A DNA stretch of 64,000 bases. Source: Paucibacter_B soli (lineage in GTDB: Bacteria; Pseudomonadota; Gammaproteobacteria; Burkholderiales; Burkholderiaceae_C). Positions within the stretch are counted from its first letter, which is position 1. Every line of letters begins with the position of its first letter. Positions 31,793 through 40,057 of the stretch are shown here, piece after piece. The position numbers were made by a program, and so were the translations under genes. The stretch covers positions 1 to 64,000 of the forward strand of contig NZ_JBBHJW010000008.1 in NCBI RefSeq assembly GCF_037482845.1, given 5' to 3'. The notes below the pieces were generated by a model that worked only from the letters and a program-made list of their open reading frames with translations, was not told the DNA's origin and did no database searches.

Positions 31793-32677
31793 ATGCATAC
31801 GCCCTGCACGGTCGCCGAAGTGCTGGCCGAGAGCCAGGTCGAGGCGGTGCTGGCCAAGCTCGATGCCGAGTTGGTCGGGCTGGCGCCGGTGAAGCAGCGC
31901 ATCCGCGAGATCGCCGCGCTGCTGGTGATAGACCGCTTGCGCGCCGCCCATGGCCTGGCGGCCAGCAGCCCCACCTTGCATATGTGCTTCACCGGCAACC
32001 CCGGCACCGGCAAGACCACCGTGGCCATGCGCATGGCCGAGATCCTGCACGCCCTGGGCTATGTGCGCAAAGGCCATCTGGTGGCGGTGACACGCGACGA
32101 CCTGGTGGGCCAGTACATCGGCCACACCGCGCCCAAGACCAAGGAATTGCTCAAGAAGGCCATGGGTGGCGTGCTCTTCATCGACGAGGCCTACTACCTC
32201 TACCGGCCCGAGAACGAGCGCGACTACGGCCAGGAGGCGATCGAGATCCTGCTGCAGGTGATGGAGAACCAGCGCGACGATCTGGTGGTGATACTGGCCG
32301 GCTATGCGGACCGGATGGACACCTTCTTCCAGTCCAACCCCGGGCTGAGCTCGCGCATCGCCCACCACATCGAGTTCCCCGACTACGCGGGGCCCGAGCT
32401 GCTGCAGATCGCCGAGCAGATGCTGGCCCAGAGCCACTACCGCTTCGGCCCTGGCGCGCGCGAGGCCTTCGAGGACTATCTGGGCCGGCGCCTGCGCCAG
32501 CCGCATTTCGCCAATGCGCGCAGCGTGCGCAATGCGCTGGAGCGCGCCCGCCTGCGCCAGGCCGGCCGCCTCTACGCCCAGCGCGAGCGCGTGCTCGACG
32601 CCGACACCCTGGCCACGCTGGAGCCGGCCGACATCCGCGCCAGCCGCGTCTTCCTTGCGCAGGAGCCCCAGCCATGA
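31793..32677 (+). CDS. cbbX: Red-type RuBisCO activase CbbX
   Basis: A 294-residue AAA+ ATPase that remodels inhibited Form IC RuBisCO by pulling on the large-subunit C-terminus. Walker A is GNPGTGKT (68-75), Walker B GGVLFIDEAYYLY, with sensor and Arg-finger regions around NPGLSSRIAHHIEF. RuBP and ATP are expected effectors. It follows cbbS after the hairpin region and ends in an ATGA overlap with cbbY. Confidence 0.95.
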   Translation: MHTPCTVAEVLAESQVEAVLAKLDAELVGLAPVKQRIREIAALLVIDRLRAAHGLAASSPTLHMCFTGNPGTGKTTVAMRMAEILHALGYVRKGHLVAVTRDDLVGQYIGHTAPKTKELLKKAMGGVLFIDEAYYLYRPENERDYGQEAIEILLQVMENQRDDLVVILAGYADRMDTFFQSNPGLSSRIAHHIEFPDYAGPELLQIAEQMLAQSHYRFGPGAREAFEDYLGRRLRQPHFANARSVRNALERARLRQAGRLYAQRERVLDADTLATLEPADIRASRVFLAQEPQP

Positions 32678-33414
32678 CGTGCCGCCTGCAGGCCTTGATC
32701 TTCGACGTCGACGGCACCCTGGCCGACACCGAGGAACTGCACCGTCAGGCCTTCAACGAGGCCTTTGCCGAGGAGGGGCTGGACTGGCACTGGAGCCCGG
32801 CGCTCTACACCGGGCTGCTGGAGATCTCGGGCGGCAAGGAGCGCATCCGCGCCTTCTGGCAGCGCATGCAGCCGGGCCTGCGTGCGCTCGATGCACTGGC
32901 GCTGGAAGCCACCGTCGAGCGCCTGCATGAGCTGAAGACCGCAGCCTACGAGCGCCGCATTCAGCAGGGCGCCTTGCGGCTGCGCTCCGGCGTGCAGGCC
33001 CTGATCGAGCTCGCGGGCCGCGCCGGCCTGGTGCTGGCCATTGCCACCACCACCTCGCCGGTCAACATCGCCGCGCTGCTGCGCCAGACCTTGGGCCCGG
33101 ACTGGCGGCTGCGATTCGCCGTGATCGAGGACGCGTCGACGGCGCCGCTCAAGAAGCCGCATCCCCAGGTCTATCTGCAGACGCTCGCGCGCCTCGGCCT
33201 GCCGGCAGCCGCCTGCCTGGCCTTCGAGGACTCCGGCAACGGTCTGCGCGCCGCCCGGGGGGCAGGTCTTGCCACGCTCGTCACGCCCACCGCCTTCACG
33301 GCCCGACACGACTTCGGCGGCGCGCTGCGCGTGCTGGTGTCGCTGCAGGGCCTCACGCCGGAGCGACTGAACGCCTGGCATTCCGAATCCCTCAACTGCA
33401 TCGCCATCCCATGA
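32674..33414 (+). CDS. cbbY: HAD phosphatase CbbY
   Basis: A 246-residue HAD-superfamily phosphatase. DVDGTLADTEELHR holds the catalytic Asp pair; KKPHPQVYLQTL and FEDSGNGLRAA are motifs III and IV. CbbY degrades xylulose 1,5-bisphosphate, a RuBisCO inhibitor released by the activase, which explains its place next to cbbX. It overlaps cbbX and cbbF by 4 bp each, so translation is coupled. Confidence 0.92.
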   Translation: MTCRLQALIFDVDGTLADTEELHRQAFNEAFAEEGLDWHWSPALYTGLLEISGGKERIRAFWQRMQPGLRALDALALEATVERLHELKTAAYERRIQQGALRLRSGVQALIELAGRAGLVLAIATTTSPVNIAALLRQTLGPDWRLRFAVIEDASTAPLKKPHPQVYLQTLARLGLPAAACLAFEDSGNGLRAARGAGLATLVTPTAFTARHDFGGALRVLVSLQGLTPERLNAWHSESLNCIAIP

Positions 33415-34505
33415 GCCACGAGCACCTGCCGCGCTGGACCCTGACGCGCTACCTGATCGAACAGCGCCGCCGCTTTCCCGGCGCCAGCGGCGACCTGAAC
33501 GCGCTGATCCTCGACATCGCGCTGGCCTGCAAGGCGATCGCCCGCATCGTTGCGCGCGGCGCACTGGCCGCCACCCCAGAGTCCATTCCGGGAGCCGGCC
33601 AGACCAATGTGCAGGGCGAGGAACAAAAGCCGCTGGACATCCTCTCCAACGACTTGTTCCTGCGCATGAACGAGTGGAGCGGCCATCTGGCCGGGCTGGC
33701 CTCCGAGGAGATGGCGCTGCCGCAGACCATTCCCGAGACCTACCCACGCGGCAAATACCTCTTGGTGTTCGACCCGCTCGATGGCTCGTCCAACATCGAC
33801 GTCAACGTGGCGGTGGGCAGCATTTTCTCCATCCTGCGCGCGCCGGCCGAGCTGGCCGCGGGCGCGCGCGAGCTGCAGGAGGCCGATTTCCTGCAGCCCG
33901 GCGCGGCCCAGGTGGCGGCCGGCTATGCGATCTATGGGCCCGCCACCATGCTGGTGCTGACGGTGGGCGAGGGCACGGTGGGCTTCACGCTGGACCCCGA
34001 GCTGGGCGAGTTCCTGCTCACGCATGAACGCCTGCAGGTGCCCGAGCAGACGCGCGAGTTCGCCATCAACAGCTCCAACAGCCGCTTCTGGGAGCCGCCG
34101 GTGACGCGTTATGTGGACGAATGCCTGGCCGGCAAGGCCGGCGCGCGCGGCAAGGATTTCAATATGCGCTGGATCGCCTCCATGGTGGCCGAGGCGCACC
34201 GCATCCTGATGCGCGGCGGCGTGTTCCTCTATCCGCGCGACAGCAAGGACGCGAGCAAGCCCGGCCGCCTGCGCCTGCTCTACGAGGCCAACCCGATCGC
34301 GCTGCTGATGGAGCAGGCCGGCGGGCGCGCCAGCACCGGCCGCCAGCCCATGCTGGGCGTGAAACCCAGCGAGCTGCACCAGCGCATCCCGCTGGTATTC
34401 GGCTCGCGCGACGAGGTCGAGCGCATCGAGCGCTACCACCACGAGCCCGCCCCCGATGCCGCACCCGCGCCGCTGTTCGCGCCGCGCAGCCTGTTCCGAG
34501 ACTAG
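33411..34505 (+). CDS. cbbF: Fructose-1,6-bisphosphatase class I
   Basis: A 364-residue FBPase/SBPase of the Calvin cycle. Metal and phosphate motifs LASEEM and FDPLDGSSNIDVNVAVGSIF are present, and NSSNSRFWEPPVTRYVDE leads the C-terminal half. It dephosphorylates fructose 1,6-bisphosphate and in many autotrophs also sedoheptulose 1,7-bisphosphate. ATGA overlap with cbbY; cbbP follows after 13 bp. Confidence 0.95.
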   Translation: MSHEHLPRWTLTRYLIEQRRRFPGASGDLNALILDIALACKAIARIVARGALAATPESIPGAGQTNVQGEEQKPLDILSNDLFLRMNEWSGHLAGLASEEMALPQTIPETYPRGKYLLVFDPLDGSSNIDVNVAVGSIFSILRAPAELAAGARELQEADFLQPGAAQVAAGYAIYGPATMLVLTVGEGTVGFTLDPELGEFLLTHERLQVPEQTREFAINSSNSRFWEPPVTRYVDECLAGKAGARGKDFNMRWIASMVAEAHRILMRGGVFLYPRDSKDASKPGRLRLLYEANPIALLMEQAGGRASTGRQPMLGVKPSELHQRIPLVFGSRDEVERIERYHHEPAPDAAPAPLFAPRSLFRD

Positions 34506-34518
34506 AAAGCCCCCCGCC

Positions 34519-35400
34519 ATGTCAGAACGACACCCCATCATCGCCATCACCGGCAGCTCGGGCGCCGGCACCTCCTCGGTGACGCGTACCTTTGAAAACA
34601 TCTTCCGGCGCGAGCAGGTCAGGGCCGCCGTTATCGAGGGCGACAGCTTCCATCGCTACGACCGCCAGGAGATGCGCGAGCGCCAGTCTGCCGCCGAGGC
34701 CGCCGGCAACGAGCATTTCAGCCATTTCGGGCCGGAGAACAACCTGTTCCCGGAGCTCGAACAGCTGTTCCGCAGCTATGGCGAAAGCGGCACGGGCCGG
34801 CGCCGCCGCTATCTGCACGACCCGCTGGAGGCCGCGCCCTACGCACAGCCGCCGGGCACCTTCACCGCCTGGGAGGATCTGGCCCCCGACACCGACATGC
34901 TGTTCTACGAGGGCCTGCATGGCGCGGTGGTGACCGAGCAGATCGACATCGCGCGCTACCCCGACCTGCTGATCGGCGTGGTGCCGGTCATCAACCTTGA
35001 ATGGATACAAAAGCTCTGGCGCGACAAGAACGTGCGCGGCTACTCGGCCGAGGCGGTCACCGACACCATCCTGCGCCGCATGCCCGACTATGTGCACTAC
35101 ATCTGCCCGCAGTTCGCCCACACCCATGTGAACTTCCAGCGCGTGCCCATGGTGGATACCTCCAACCCCTTCATCGCGCGCGACATTCCCTCGCCGGACG
35201 AGAGCATGGTGGTGATCCGCTTTGCGCAGCCCAAGGGCATCGACTTCCAGTACCTGCTGAACATGATCCACGACTCCTTCATGTCGCGCGCCAACACCAT
35301 CGTGGTGCCGGGCGGCAAGATGGAGCTGGCCATGCAGCTGATCTTCACGCCCTTCATCTGGCGCATGATGGAGCGGCGTCAGCGCGCGCTCTCACTGTGA
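34519..35400 (+). CDS. cbbP: Phosphoribulokinase
   Basis: A 293-residue bacterial class I phosphoribulokinase, which makes ribulose 1,5-bisphosphate. The P-loop is GSSGAGTSS (12-20), followed by EGDSFHRYDR, FSHFGPENN and the catalytic region DTDMLFYEGLHG. It belongs to the octameric, NADH-activated proteobacterial type. The next gene, cbbT, starts 14 bp after the stop behind GGGAG. Confidence 0.95.
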   Translation: MSERHPIIAITGSSGAGTSSVTRTFENIFRREQVRAAVIEGDSFHRYDRQEMRERQSAAEAAGNEHFSHFGPENNLFPELEQLFRSYGESGTGRRRRYLHDPLEAAPYAQPPGTFTAWEDLAPDTDMLFYEGLHGAVVTEQIDIARYPDLLIGVVPVINLEWIQKLWRDKNVRGYSAEAVTDTILRRMPDYVHYICPQFAHTHVNFQRVPMVDTSNPFIARDIPSPDESMVVIRFAQPKGIDFQYLLNMIHDSFMSRANTIVVPGGKMELAMQLIFTPFIWRMMERRQRALSL

Positions 35401-35414
35401 ACCGGGAGCCCGCG

Positions 35415-37457
35415 ATGCCTAATACCTCGATGCAGAAAGACCAGGCCAATGCGCTGCGCGCGCTGGCCATGGATGCGGTGCAGGCCGCCAATTCGGGCCA
35501 TCCCGGCGCCCCCATGGGCATGGCCGAGATGGCGCTGGCGCTTTGGGGCGGGCCGCTGCGCCACAACCCCGCCAACCCGGCCTGGCCGGATCGCGACCGC
35601 TTTGTGCTCTCCAACGGCCATGCCTCGATGCTGCTGTATGCGCTGCTGCATCTGAGCGGCTATGCGCTGCCGCTGGACGAGCTCAAGCGCTTCCGCCAGC
35701 TGCACAGCCAGACGCCCGGCCACCCCGAGCAAGGCCTGACCCCGGGTGTGGAAACCAGCACCGGACCCTTGGGCCAGGGCCTGGCCAACGCGGTCGGCTT
35801 CGCGCTGGCCGAACGCCTGCTGGCGGCGCAGTTCAACCGGCCGGGCCACCGCGTGGTCGATCACCACAGCTATGTGTTCCTGGGCGATGGCTGCCTGATG
35901 GAAGGCATCAGCCACGAGGCTTGCTCGCTGGCCGGCACGCTCAAGCTCGGCAAGCTGATCGCGCTCTACGACGCCAACGGCATCTCGATCGACGGCAAGA
36001 TCGAGGGCTGGTTTGCCGACGACACGGCGGCGCGCTTCGAGGCCTATGGCTGGCGGGTGCTGGGGCCGCTGGATGGCCATGCCGTGGCGGCGGTGGCGCA
36101 GGCCCTGGAGCAGGCGCTCGCGCAAGCCCGTGCCAACGAAGACAGACCCACGCTGATCATCTGCCGCACCACCATAGGCCAGGGCTCGCCCGGCCGCGCC
36201 GGCAGCGCCAAGGTGCATGGCGAGCCGCTGGGTGCGGCCGAGATCGCCGCCACGCGCGCGGCCATGGGCTGGCCGCATGCGCCCTTCGAGATCCCCGAGA
36301 CGGTGCGCCAGGCCTGGGACGCGCGCGCGCGCGGCGCCGCGCTGGAGCGCGACTGGCAGCGCCGCTTCGCCGCCTACCGCGGCGCGCATCCGCAGCTCGC
36401 GGCCGAGTTCGAGCGCCGCGTGCTCAGGCGCGAGCTGCCAGCGGGTTTCGAGCTGCTGGCCTTCAAGACCCTGGCGGCCACCGCGCAACGCCAGGACGCG
36501 GTGGCCACGCGCAAGGCCTCGCAGCAGCTGCTCGCTGCGCTGGCGCCGCAGCTGCCCGAGCTGTTCGGCGGCAGCGCCGACCTCACCGCCAGCAACCTGA
36601 CCGACTTCCCTGCCTGCGGCAGCCTGCGGCCGGGCGATTTCGGCGGCCGCCATCTCAGCTATGGCGTGCGCGAGTTCGGCATGGCCGCCGTGATGAACGG
36701 CCTGGCCCTGCACGGTGGGCTGATCCCCTATGGCGGCACCTTTCTGGCGTTCAGCGACTACAGCCGCAACGCCATCCGCATGGCCGCGCTGATGAAGCAG
36801 CAGCTCATCCATGTGTTCACGCACGACTCCATCGGTCTGGGCGAGGACGGGCCCACCCACCAGCCGGTGGAGCAGGCCGAGAGCCTGCGCCTGATCCCGG
36901 GTCTGGAGGTCTGGCGGCCCGGCGATGCCACCGAAACGGCGGCGGCCTGGATCGCCGCGCTGCAGGAGCGCGAGCGCCCCAGCGCCTTGCTGCTGAGCCG
37001 CCAGCCCCTGCCGGCGCAGGCACGCACGCCCGAGCAGGTGGTGGCGATCGCACGCGGCGGCTATGTGCTCGCCGACCGGCCGGCGCCGCGTGCGGTGCTG
37101 CTCGCCAGCGGTTCCGAGCTGCAGCTGGCGCTCGCCGCGCAGGCCTTGCTGGACGGGGAGGGCATCGCGGTGCGGGTGGTGTCGCTGCCGTCCGCCACCC
37201 GCTTCGACCGCCAGGACGCCGCCTACCGCAGCGCGGTGCTGGGGCCACGCAGCCTGCCGCGCATCGGCGTGGAGGCCGGCAGCACGCGCGGCTGGGGCCA
37301 TTACGGCTGCAGCGCGGCGCTGGGGCTGGACCGCTTTGGCGAATCGGCGCCCGCCGGGGTGCTGTTCGACCAATTCGGCTTCACGGCGGAAAACCTCGCC
37401 GCCCTGGTGCGCGGCACCCTTGCCGAGGAGGCTTCGTCATGCAGCACTATGAACTGA
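35415..37457 (+). CDS. cbbT: Transketolase
   Basis: A 680-residue thiamine diphosphate enzyme moving two-carbon units in the regenerative Calvin cycle. The N-terminal domain has SGHPGAPMGMAEMA and the ThDP motif GDGCLMEGISHEACSLAG; the middle domain has GVREFGMAAVMNGLALHGG and THDSIGLGEDGPTHQP. Full length for the family. The coding end overlaps cbbZ by 19 bp. Confidence 0.95.
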   Translation: MPNTSMQKDQANALRALAMDAVQAANSGHPGAPMGMAEMALALWGGPLRHNPANPAWPDRDRFVLSNGHASMLLYALLHLSGYALPLDELKRFRQLHSQTPGHPEQGLTPGVETSTGPLGQGLANAVGFALAERLLAAQFNRPGHRVVDHHSYVFLGDGCLMEGISHEACSLAGTLKLGKLIALYDANGISIDGKIEGWFADDTAARFEAYGWRVLGPLDGHAVAAVAQALEQALAQARANEDRPTLIICRTTIGQGSPGRAGSAKVHGEPLGAAEIAATRAAMGWPHAPFEIPETVRQAWDARARGAALERDWQRRFAAYRGAHPQLAAEFERRVLRRELPAGFELLAFKTLAATAQRQDAVATRKASQQLLAALAPQLPELFGGSADLTASNLTDFPACGSLRPGDFGGRHLSYGVREFGMAAVMNGLALHGGLIPYGGTFLAFSDYSRNAIRMAALMKQQLIHVFTHDSIGLGEDGPTHQPVEQAESLRLIPGLEVWRPGDATETAAAWIAALQERERPSALLLSRQPLPAQARTPEQVVAIARGGYVLADRPAPRAVLLASGSELQLALAAQALLDGEGIAVRVVSLPSATRFDRQDAAYRSAVLGPRSLPRIGVEAGSTRGWGHYGCSAALGLDRFGESAPAGVLFDQFGFTAENLAALVRGTLAEEASSCSTMN

Positions 37458-38143
37458 TCTGCTTCGACCTCGACGGCACCCTGGTCGATACCGCCGGCGA
37501 GATCGCCGAAGGCGTCAACCGGGCGCTGCAAGAGCATGGCCTGGCGCGCCGGCCGCTGGCCGAGATCACGCTGCTGATCGGTGCCGGCACGCGCGAGCTG
37601 ATGCTCAGGCTGCTGGCACGCATCTTCCACGAGCGGCCCGACTTGAGCGAGCGCGTGCAGGTCGACGCGGTGCTGGCCAGCCTGGACCGGCATTACGCGC
37701 TCACCAGCGGCAGCTCGGCGATGGTCTATGCCGGCGCACGCGAGGCCTTGCGCCGCCTGCGCGCGGCCGGCGTGAAGACCGCCTGCGTCAGCAACAAGGA
37801 GCTGCGCCATGCGCGTGCGCTGCTGCGCGCCACCCGCCTGGAAGACGAGTTCGACCTGCTGATAGGCGGCGACAGCCTGGCGCACAAGAAGCCGCATGCC
37901 AGCGTGCTGCGCCATGTGGCCCAGCGGCTGGGCGTCAGCACGGCGCGCAGCGCCCATGTGGGCGACTCGCAGATCGATGTCGAGGCGGCACGCAATGCCG
38001 GTCTGGCCGCCTGGGCCGTGCCCTATGGCTACAACGGCGGCATGCCGATCGCCCAGGCCGGGCCGCAGCGCATCTTCGCCGACCTGCAAGAACTGGCCAG
38101 CCATGTGCTGGAGCCCGCAATCATTCAAACAAGGAGCGCCTGA
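37439..38143 (+). CDS. cbbZ: Phosphoglycolate phosphatase
   Basis: A 234-residue HAD phosphatase (Gph/CbbZ) that removes 2-phosphoglycolate, the product of RuBisCO oxygenation. Motif I is FDLDGTLVDTAGEI, motif II VSNKE, motif III KKPHASVL and motif IV HVGDSQIDVEAA. It starts 19 bp inside the end of cbbT and its stop shares one base with the cbbA start, so it is tightly coupled in the operon. Confidence 0.93.
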   Translation: MQHYELICFDLDGTLVDTAGEIAEGVNRALQEHGLARRPLAEITLLIGAGTRELMLRLLARIFHERPDLSERVQVDAVLASLDRHYALTSGSSAMVYAGAREALRRLRAAGVKTACVSNKELRHARALLRATRLEDEFDLLIGGDSLAHKKPHASVLRHVAQRLGVSTARSAHVGDSQIDVEAARNAGLAAWAVPYGYNGGMPIAQAGPQRIFADLQELASHVLEPAIIQTRSA

Positions 38144-39180
38144 TGGCCCTGATCTCTTTGCGCCAACTGCTGGACCATGCCGCCGAGCATGGCTATGGCG
38201 TGCCCGCCTTCAACGTCAACAATATGGAACAGGTGCAGGCCATCATGGAGGCCGCCGAGGCGCGGCAGGCGCCGGTGATCCTGCAGGCCTCCGCCGGTGC
38301 GCGCAAATACGCGGGCGAGGCCTATCTGCGCCATCTGGTGCTGGCGGCCGTGGAGTCCCACCCCGACATCCCGGTGGTGCTGCACCAGGACCATGGCGCC
38401 TCGGTGGCGGTGTGCGTGCAGGCGATACGCTCGGGTTTCACCAGCGTGATGATGGACGGCTCGTTGCTGGAGGACGCCAGGACACCAGCATCCTATCCCT
38501 ATAACGTCGAGGTGACGCGGCGCGCCTGCGAGCTGGCGCACGCGGTGGGTGTCAGCGTCGAGGGCGAGCTGGGCTGCCTGGGTTCGCTGGAGACCGGTGA
38601 GGCCGGCGAGGAGGACGGCGTGGGCGCGGCCGGCAGGCTCAGCCATGCGCAGCTGCTCACCGACCCGGCCCAGGCGCGCGAGTTCGTGGCCGCCACCGGT
38701 GTCGACGCGCTGGCCATCGCCATCGGCACCAGCCATGGCGCCTACAAGTTCAGCCGCGCGCCCACCGGCGAGACGCTGGCCATGGCGCGCATCGCCGAGA
38801 TCCACGCCGCCGTGCCGCACACCCATCTGGTCATGCATGGATCGTCCAGCGTGCCGCAGGAATGGCTGGACATCATCCGCCGCTTCGGCGGCGAGATCCG
38901 CGAAACCTATGGTGTGCCGGTGGAGGAGATCCGGCGCGGCATCGCCAGCGGCGTGCGCAAGATCAATATCGACACCGACATCCGCCTGGCCATGTTCGGT
39001 GCGATGCGCCAGCTGATGAGCCAGCAGCCCGCCGAGTTCGACCCGCGCAAGGCCTTCGCAGCCGCCCGCGCCGCCGCGCGCGGCCTGTGCGAGCTGCGCT
39101 TCGAGGCCTTCGGCTGCGCCGGCCAGGCACAGCGGCTGCGCCCGCTGCCCTTGGAGGCGATGCTGCCGCGCTACCGCTGA
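38143..39180 (+). CDS. cbbA: Fructose-bisphosphate aldolase, class II
   Basis: A 345-residue zinc aldolase for fructose and sedoheptulose bisphosphates. Signatures are GYGVPAFNVNNMEQ, VLHQDHGASV (zinc ligand), FTSVMMDGS, EGELGCLGS, MHGSSSVPQEW and the KINIDTDIRLA block. It is the last recognisable gene of the cbb operon, starting on the last base of the cbbZ stop. cbbE, cbbG and cbbK, present in some related operons, are not found here. Confidence 0.95.
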   Translation: MALISLRQLLDHAAEHGYGVPAFNVNNMEQVQAIMEAAEARQAPVILQASAGARKYAGEAYLRHLVLAAVESHPDIPVVLHQDHGASVAVCVQAIRSGFTSVMMDGSLLEDARTPASYPYNVEVTRRACELAHAVGVSVEGELGCLGSLETGEAGEEDGVGAAGRLSHAQLLTDPAQAREFVAATGVDALAIAIGTSHGAYKFSRAPTGETLAMARIAEIHAAVPHTHLVMHGSSSVPQEWLDIIRRFGGEIRETYGVPVEEIRRGIASGVRKINIDTDIRLAMFGAMRQLMSQQPAEFDPRKAFAAARAAARGLCELRFEAFGCAGQAQRLRPLPLEAMLPRYR

Positions 39181-39196
39181 CGACGGGCCCTTATCC

Positions 39197-39218
39197 GGGC
39201 TTGCCCTGAGTCAAGCCC
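39197..39218 (+). terminator. Hairpin after cbbA, possible terminator
   Basis: GGGCTTG (39197-39203) and CAAGCCC (39212-39218) form a perfect 7-bp stem with an 8-nt loop, 16 bp after the cbbA stop. No T tract follows. It separates the cbb operon from the operator and cytochrome gene downstream. Confidence 0.45.
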
Positions 39219-39230
39219 TGCGCAGATGCA

Positions 39231-39250
39231 ATATCATTGTGTACGAATAA
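39231..39250 (+). promoter_or_regulatory. SoxR-type operator, site 5 (cytochrome promoter)
   Basis: ATATCAT-TGTGTA-CGAATAA matches the 7-6-7 pattern, 28 bp before the cytochrome start. It implies that the cytochrome genes after the cbb operon respond to sulfur, not to CbbR. Confidence 0.55.
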
Positions 39251-39278
39251 ATGAATTGATCTTGATCTGGAGCATCCG

Positions 39279-39596
39279 ATGACGCACAAAATCGCCGCTG
39301 TTCTTGTGAGCCTGGCCGCCCTGCTGGCCAGCCAGTCGGCGCATGCCAATCTGGCGCTGGCGCAAAAGAACGCCTGCATGGCCTGCCATGCGGTGGACAA
39401 GAAGCTGGTGGGTCCTGCCTATGCCGAGGTGGCCAAGAAGTATGCCGGCCAGGCCGACGCTGCAGACAAGCTGAGCGCCAATATCAAGGCCGGCGGCTCC
39501 GGCAAATGGGGCCCCGTGCCCATGCCTGCCCAGGCGGCGCTGAGCGATGCCGACGCCAAGACCCTGGCGAGCTGGGTGCTTGGCGGCGCCAGGTAA
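39279..39596 (+). CDS. Class I cytochrome c (c551/c5-like)
   Basis: A 105-residue periplasmic cytochrome with a signal peptide (1-23, ...QSAHA), haem motif CMACH (33-37) and Met82 in PVPMPAQ as axial ligand. KLVGPAY and GGSGKWGPVPMPAQ are nearly the same as the C-terminal domain of SoxD in this window. A likely electron shuttle between SoxXA/SoxCD or FccAB and an oxidase. It has its own SoxR-type operator. Confidence 0.88.
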   Translation: MTHKIAAVLVSLAALLASQSAHANLALAQKNACMACHAVDKKLVGPAYAEVAKKYAGQADAADKLSANIKAGGSGKWGPVPMPAQAALSDADAKTLASWVLGGAR

Positions 39597-39640
39597 GCGT
39601 CCTACCATGGGCGCCCAGCGTCACCGACCGGGAGCCTGCC

Positions 39641-39964
39641 ATGAAGATCAGCACCATTGCCCTGTGCGTGGCCCTTTGTAGCGCCGCGGCGCAGGCCGCC
39701 GACGACGCCGGCACGCTCTTCAAGGATGCCGACCTGGCGTTGGGCCAGAAGCTGATCCAGGAGCATCGCTGCGCCGCATGCCATGCACGCAAGTTCGGCG
39801 GCGATGGCTCGGCGGTCTACCGGCCGCTGGAGCGGGTCAAGACGGCCGGCGCCTTGCGCGGCATGGTCGAGCAATGCAATACCGAACTCAATCTGGGCAT
39901 GTTCCCGGAAGAGGTAAGCGCGGTGGCGGCGGTGCTCAACAAGGAGCATTACAAGTTCAAGTGA
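39641..39964 (+). CDS. Small c-type cytochrome
   Basis: A 107-residue exported protein with signal peptide (1-19) and one haem motif CAACH (44-48), followed by ARKFGGDGSAVYRPLERVKTAG. It is not a classical cytochrome c551 because the C-terminal Met loop differs; LNLGMFPEEVSAVAA may supply the sixth ligand, with an extra Cys in VEQCNTELN. ATG 39641 follows GGGAG by 6 nt and lies 44 bp after the preceding cytochrome, so the two are probably cotranscribed. Partner unknown. Confidence 0.8.
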   Translation: MKISTIALCVALCSAAAQAADDAGTLFKDADLALGQKLIQEHRCAACHARKFGGDGSAVYRPLERVKTAGALRGMVEQCNTELNLGMFPEEVSAVAAVLNKEHYKFK

Positions 39965-40000
39965 GGCCGCTCTTGGCAGCGAAGTGCCGCCTGGGCGGCA

Positions 40001-40020
40001 ATATCCGTTCTTGCGAATAC
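40001..40020 (+). promoter_or_regulatory. SoxR-type operator, site 6 (second soxR-like gene)
   Basis: ATATCCG-TTCTTG-CGAATAC fits the 7-6-7 pattern and lies 37 bp before the ATG of the ArsR-family gene at 40058. It suggests autoregulation or cross-regulation with soxR. Confidence 0.55.
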
Positions 40021-40057
40021 AATCGGCGCAGCCCACTTCATTCATCAAGCTGCCGCC

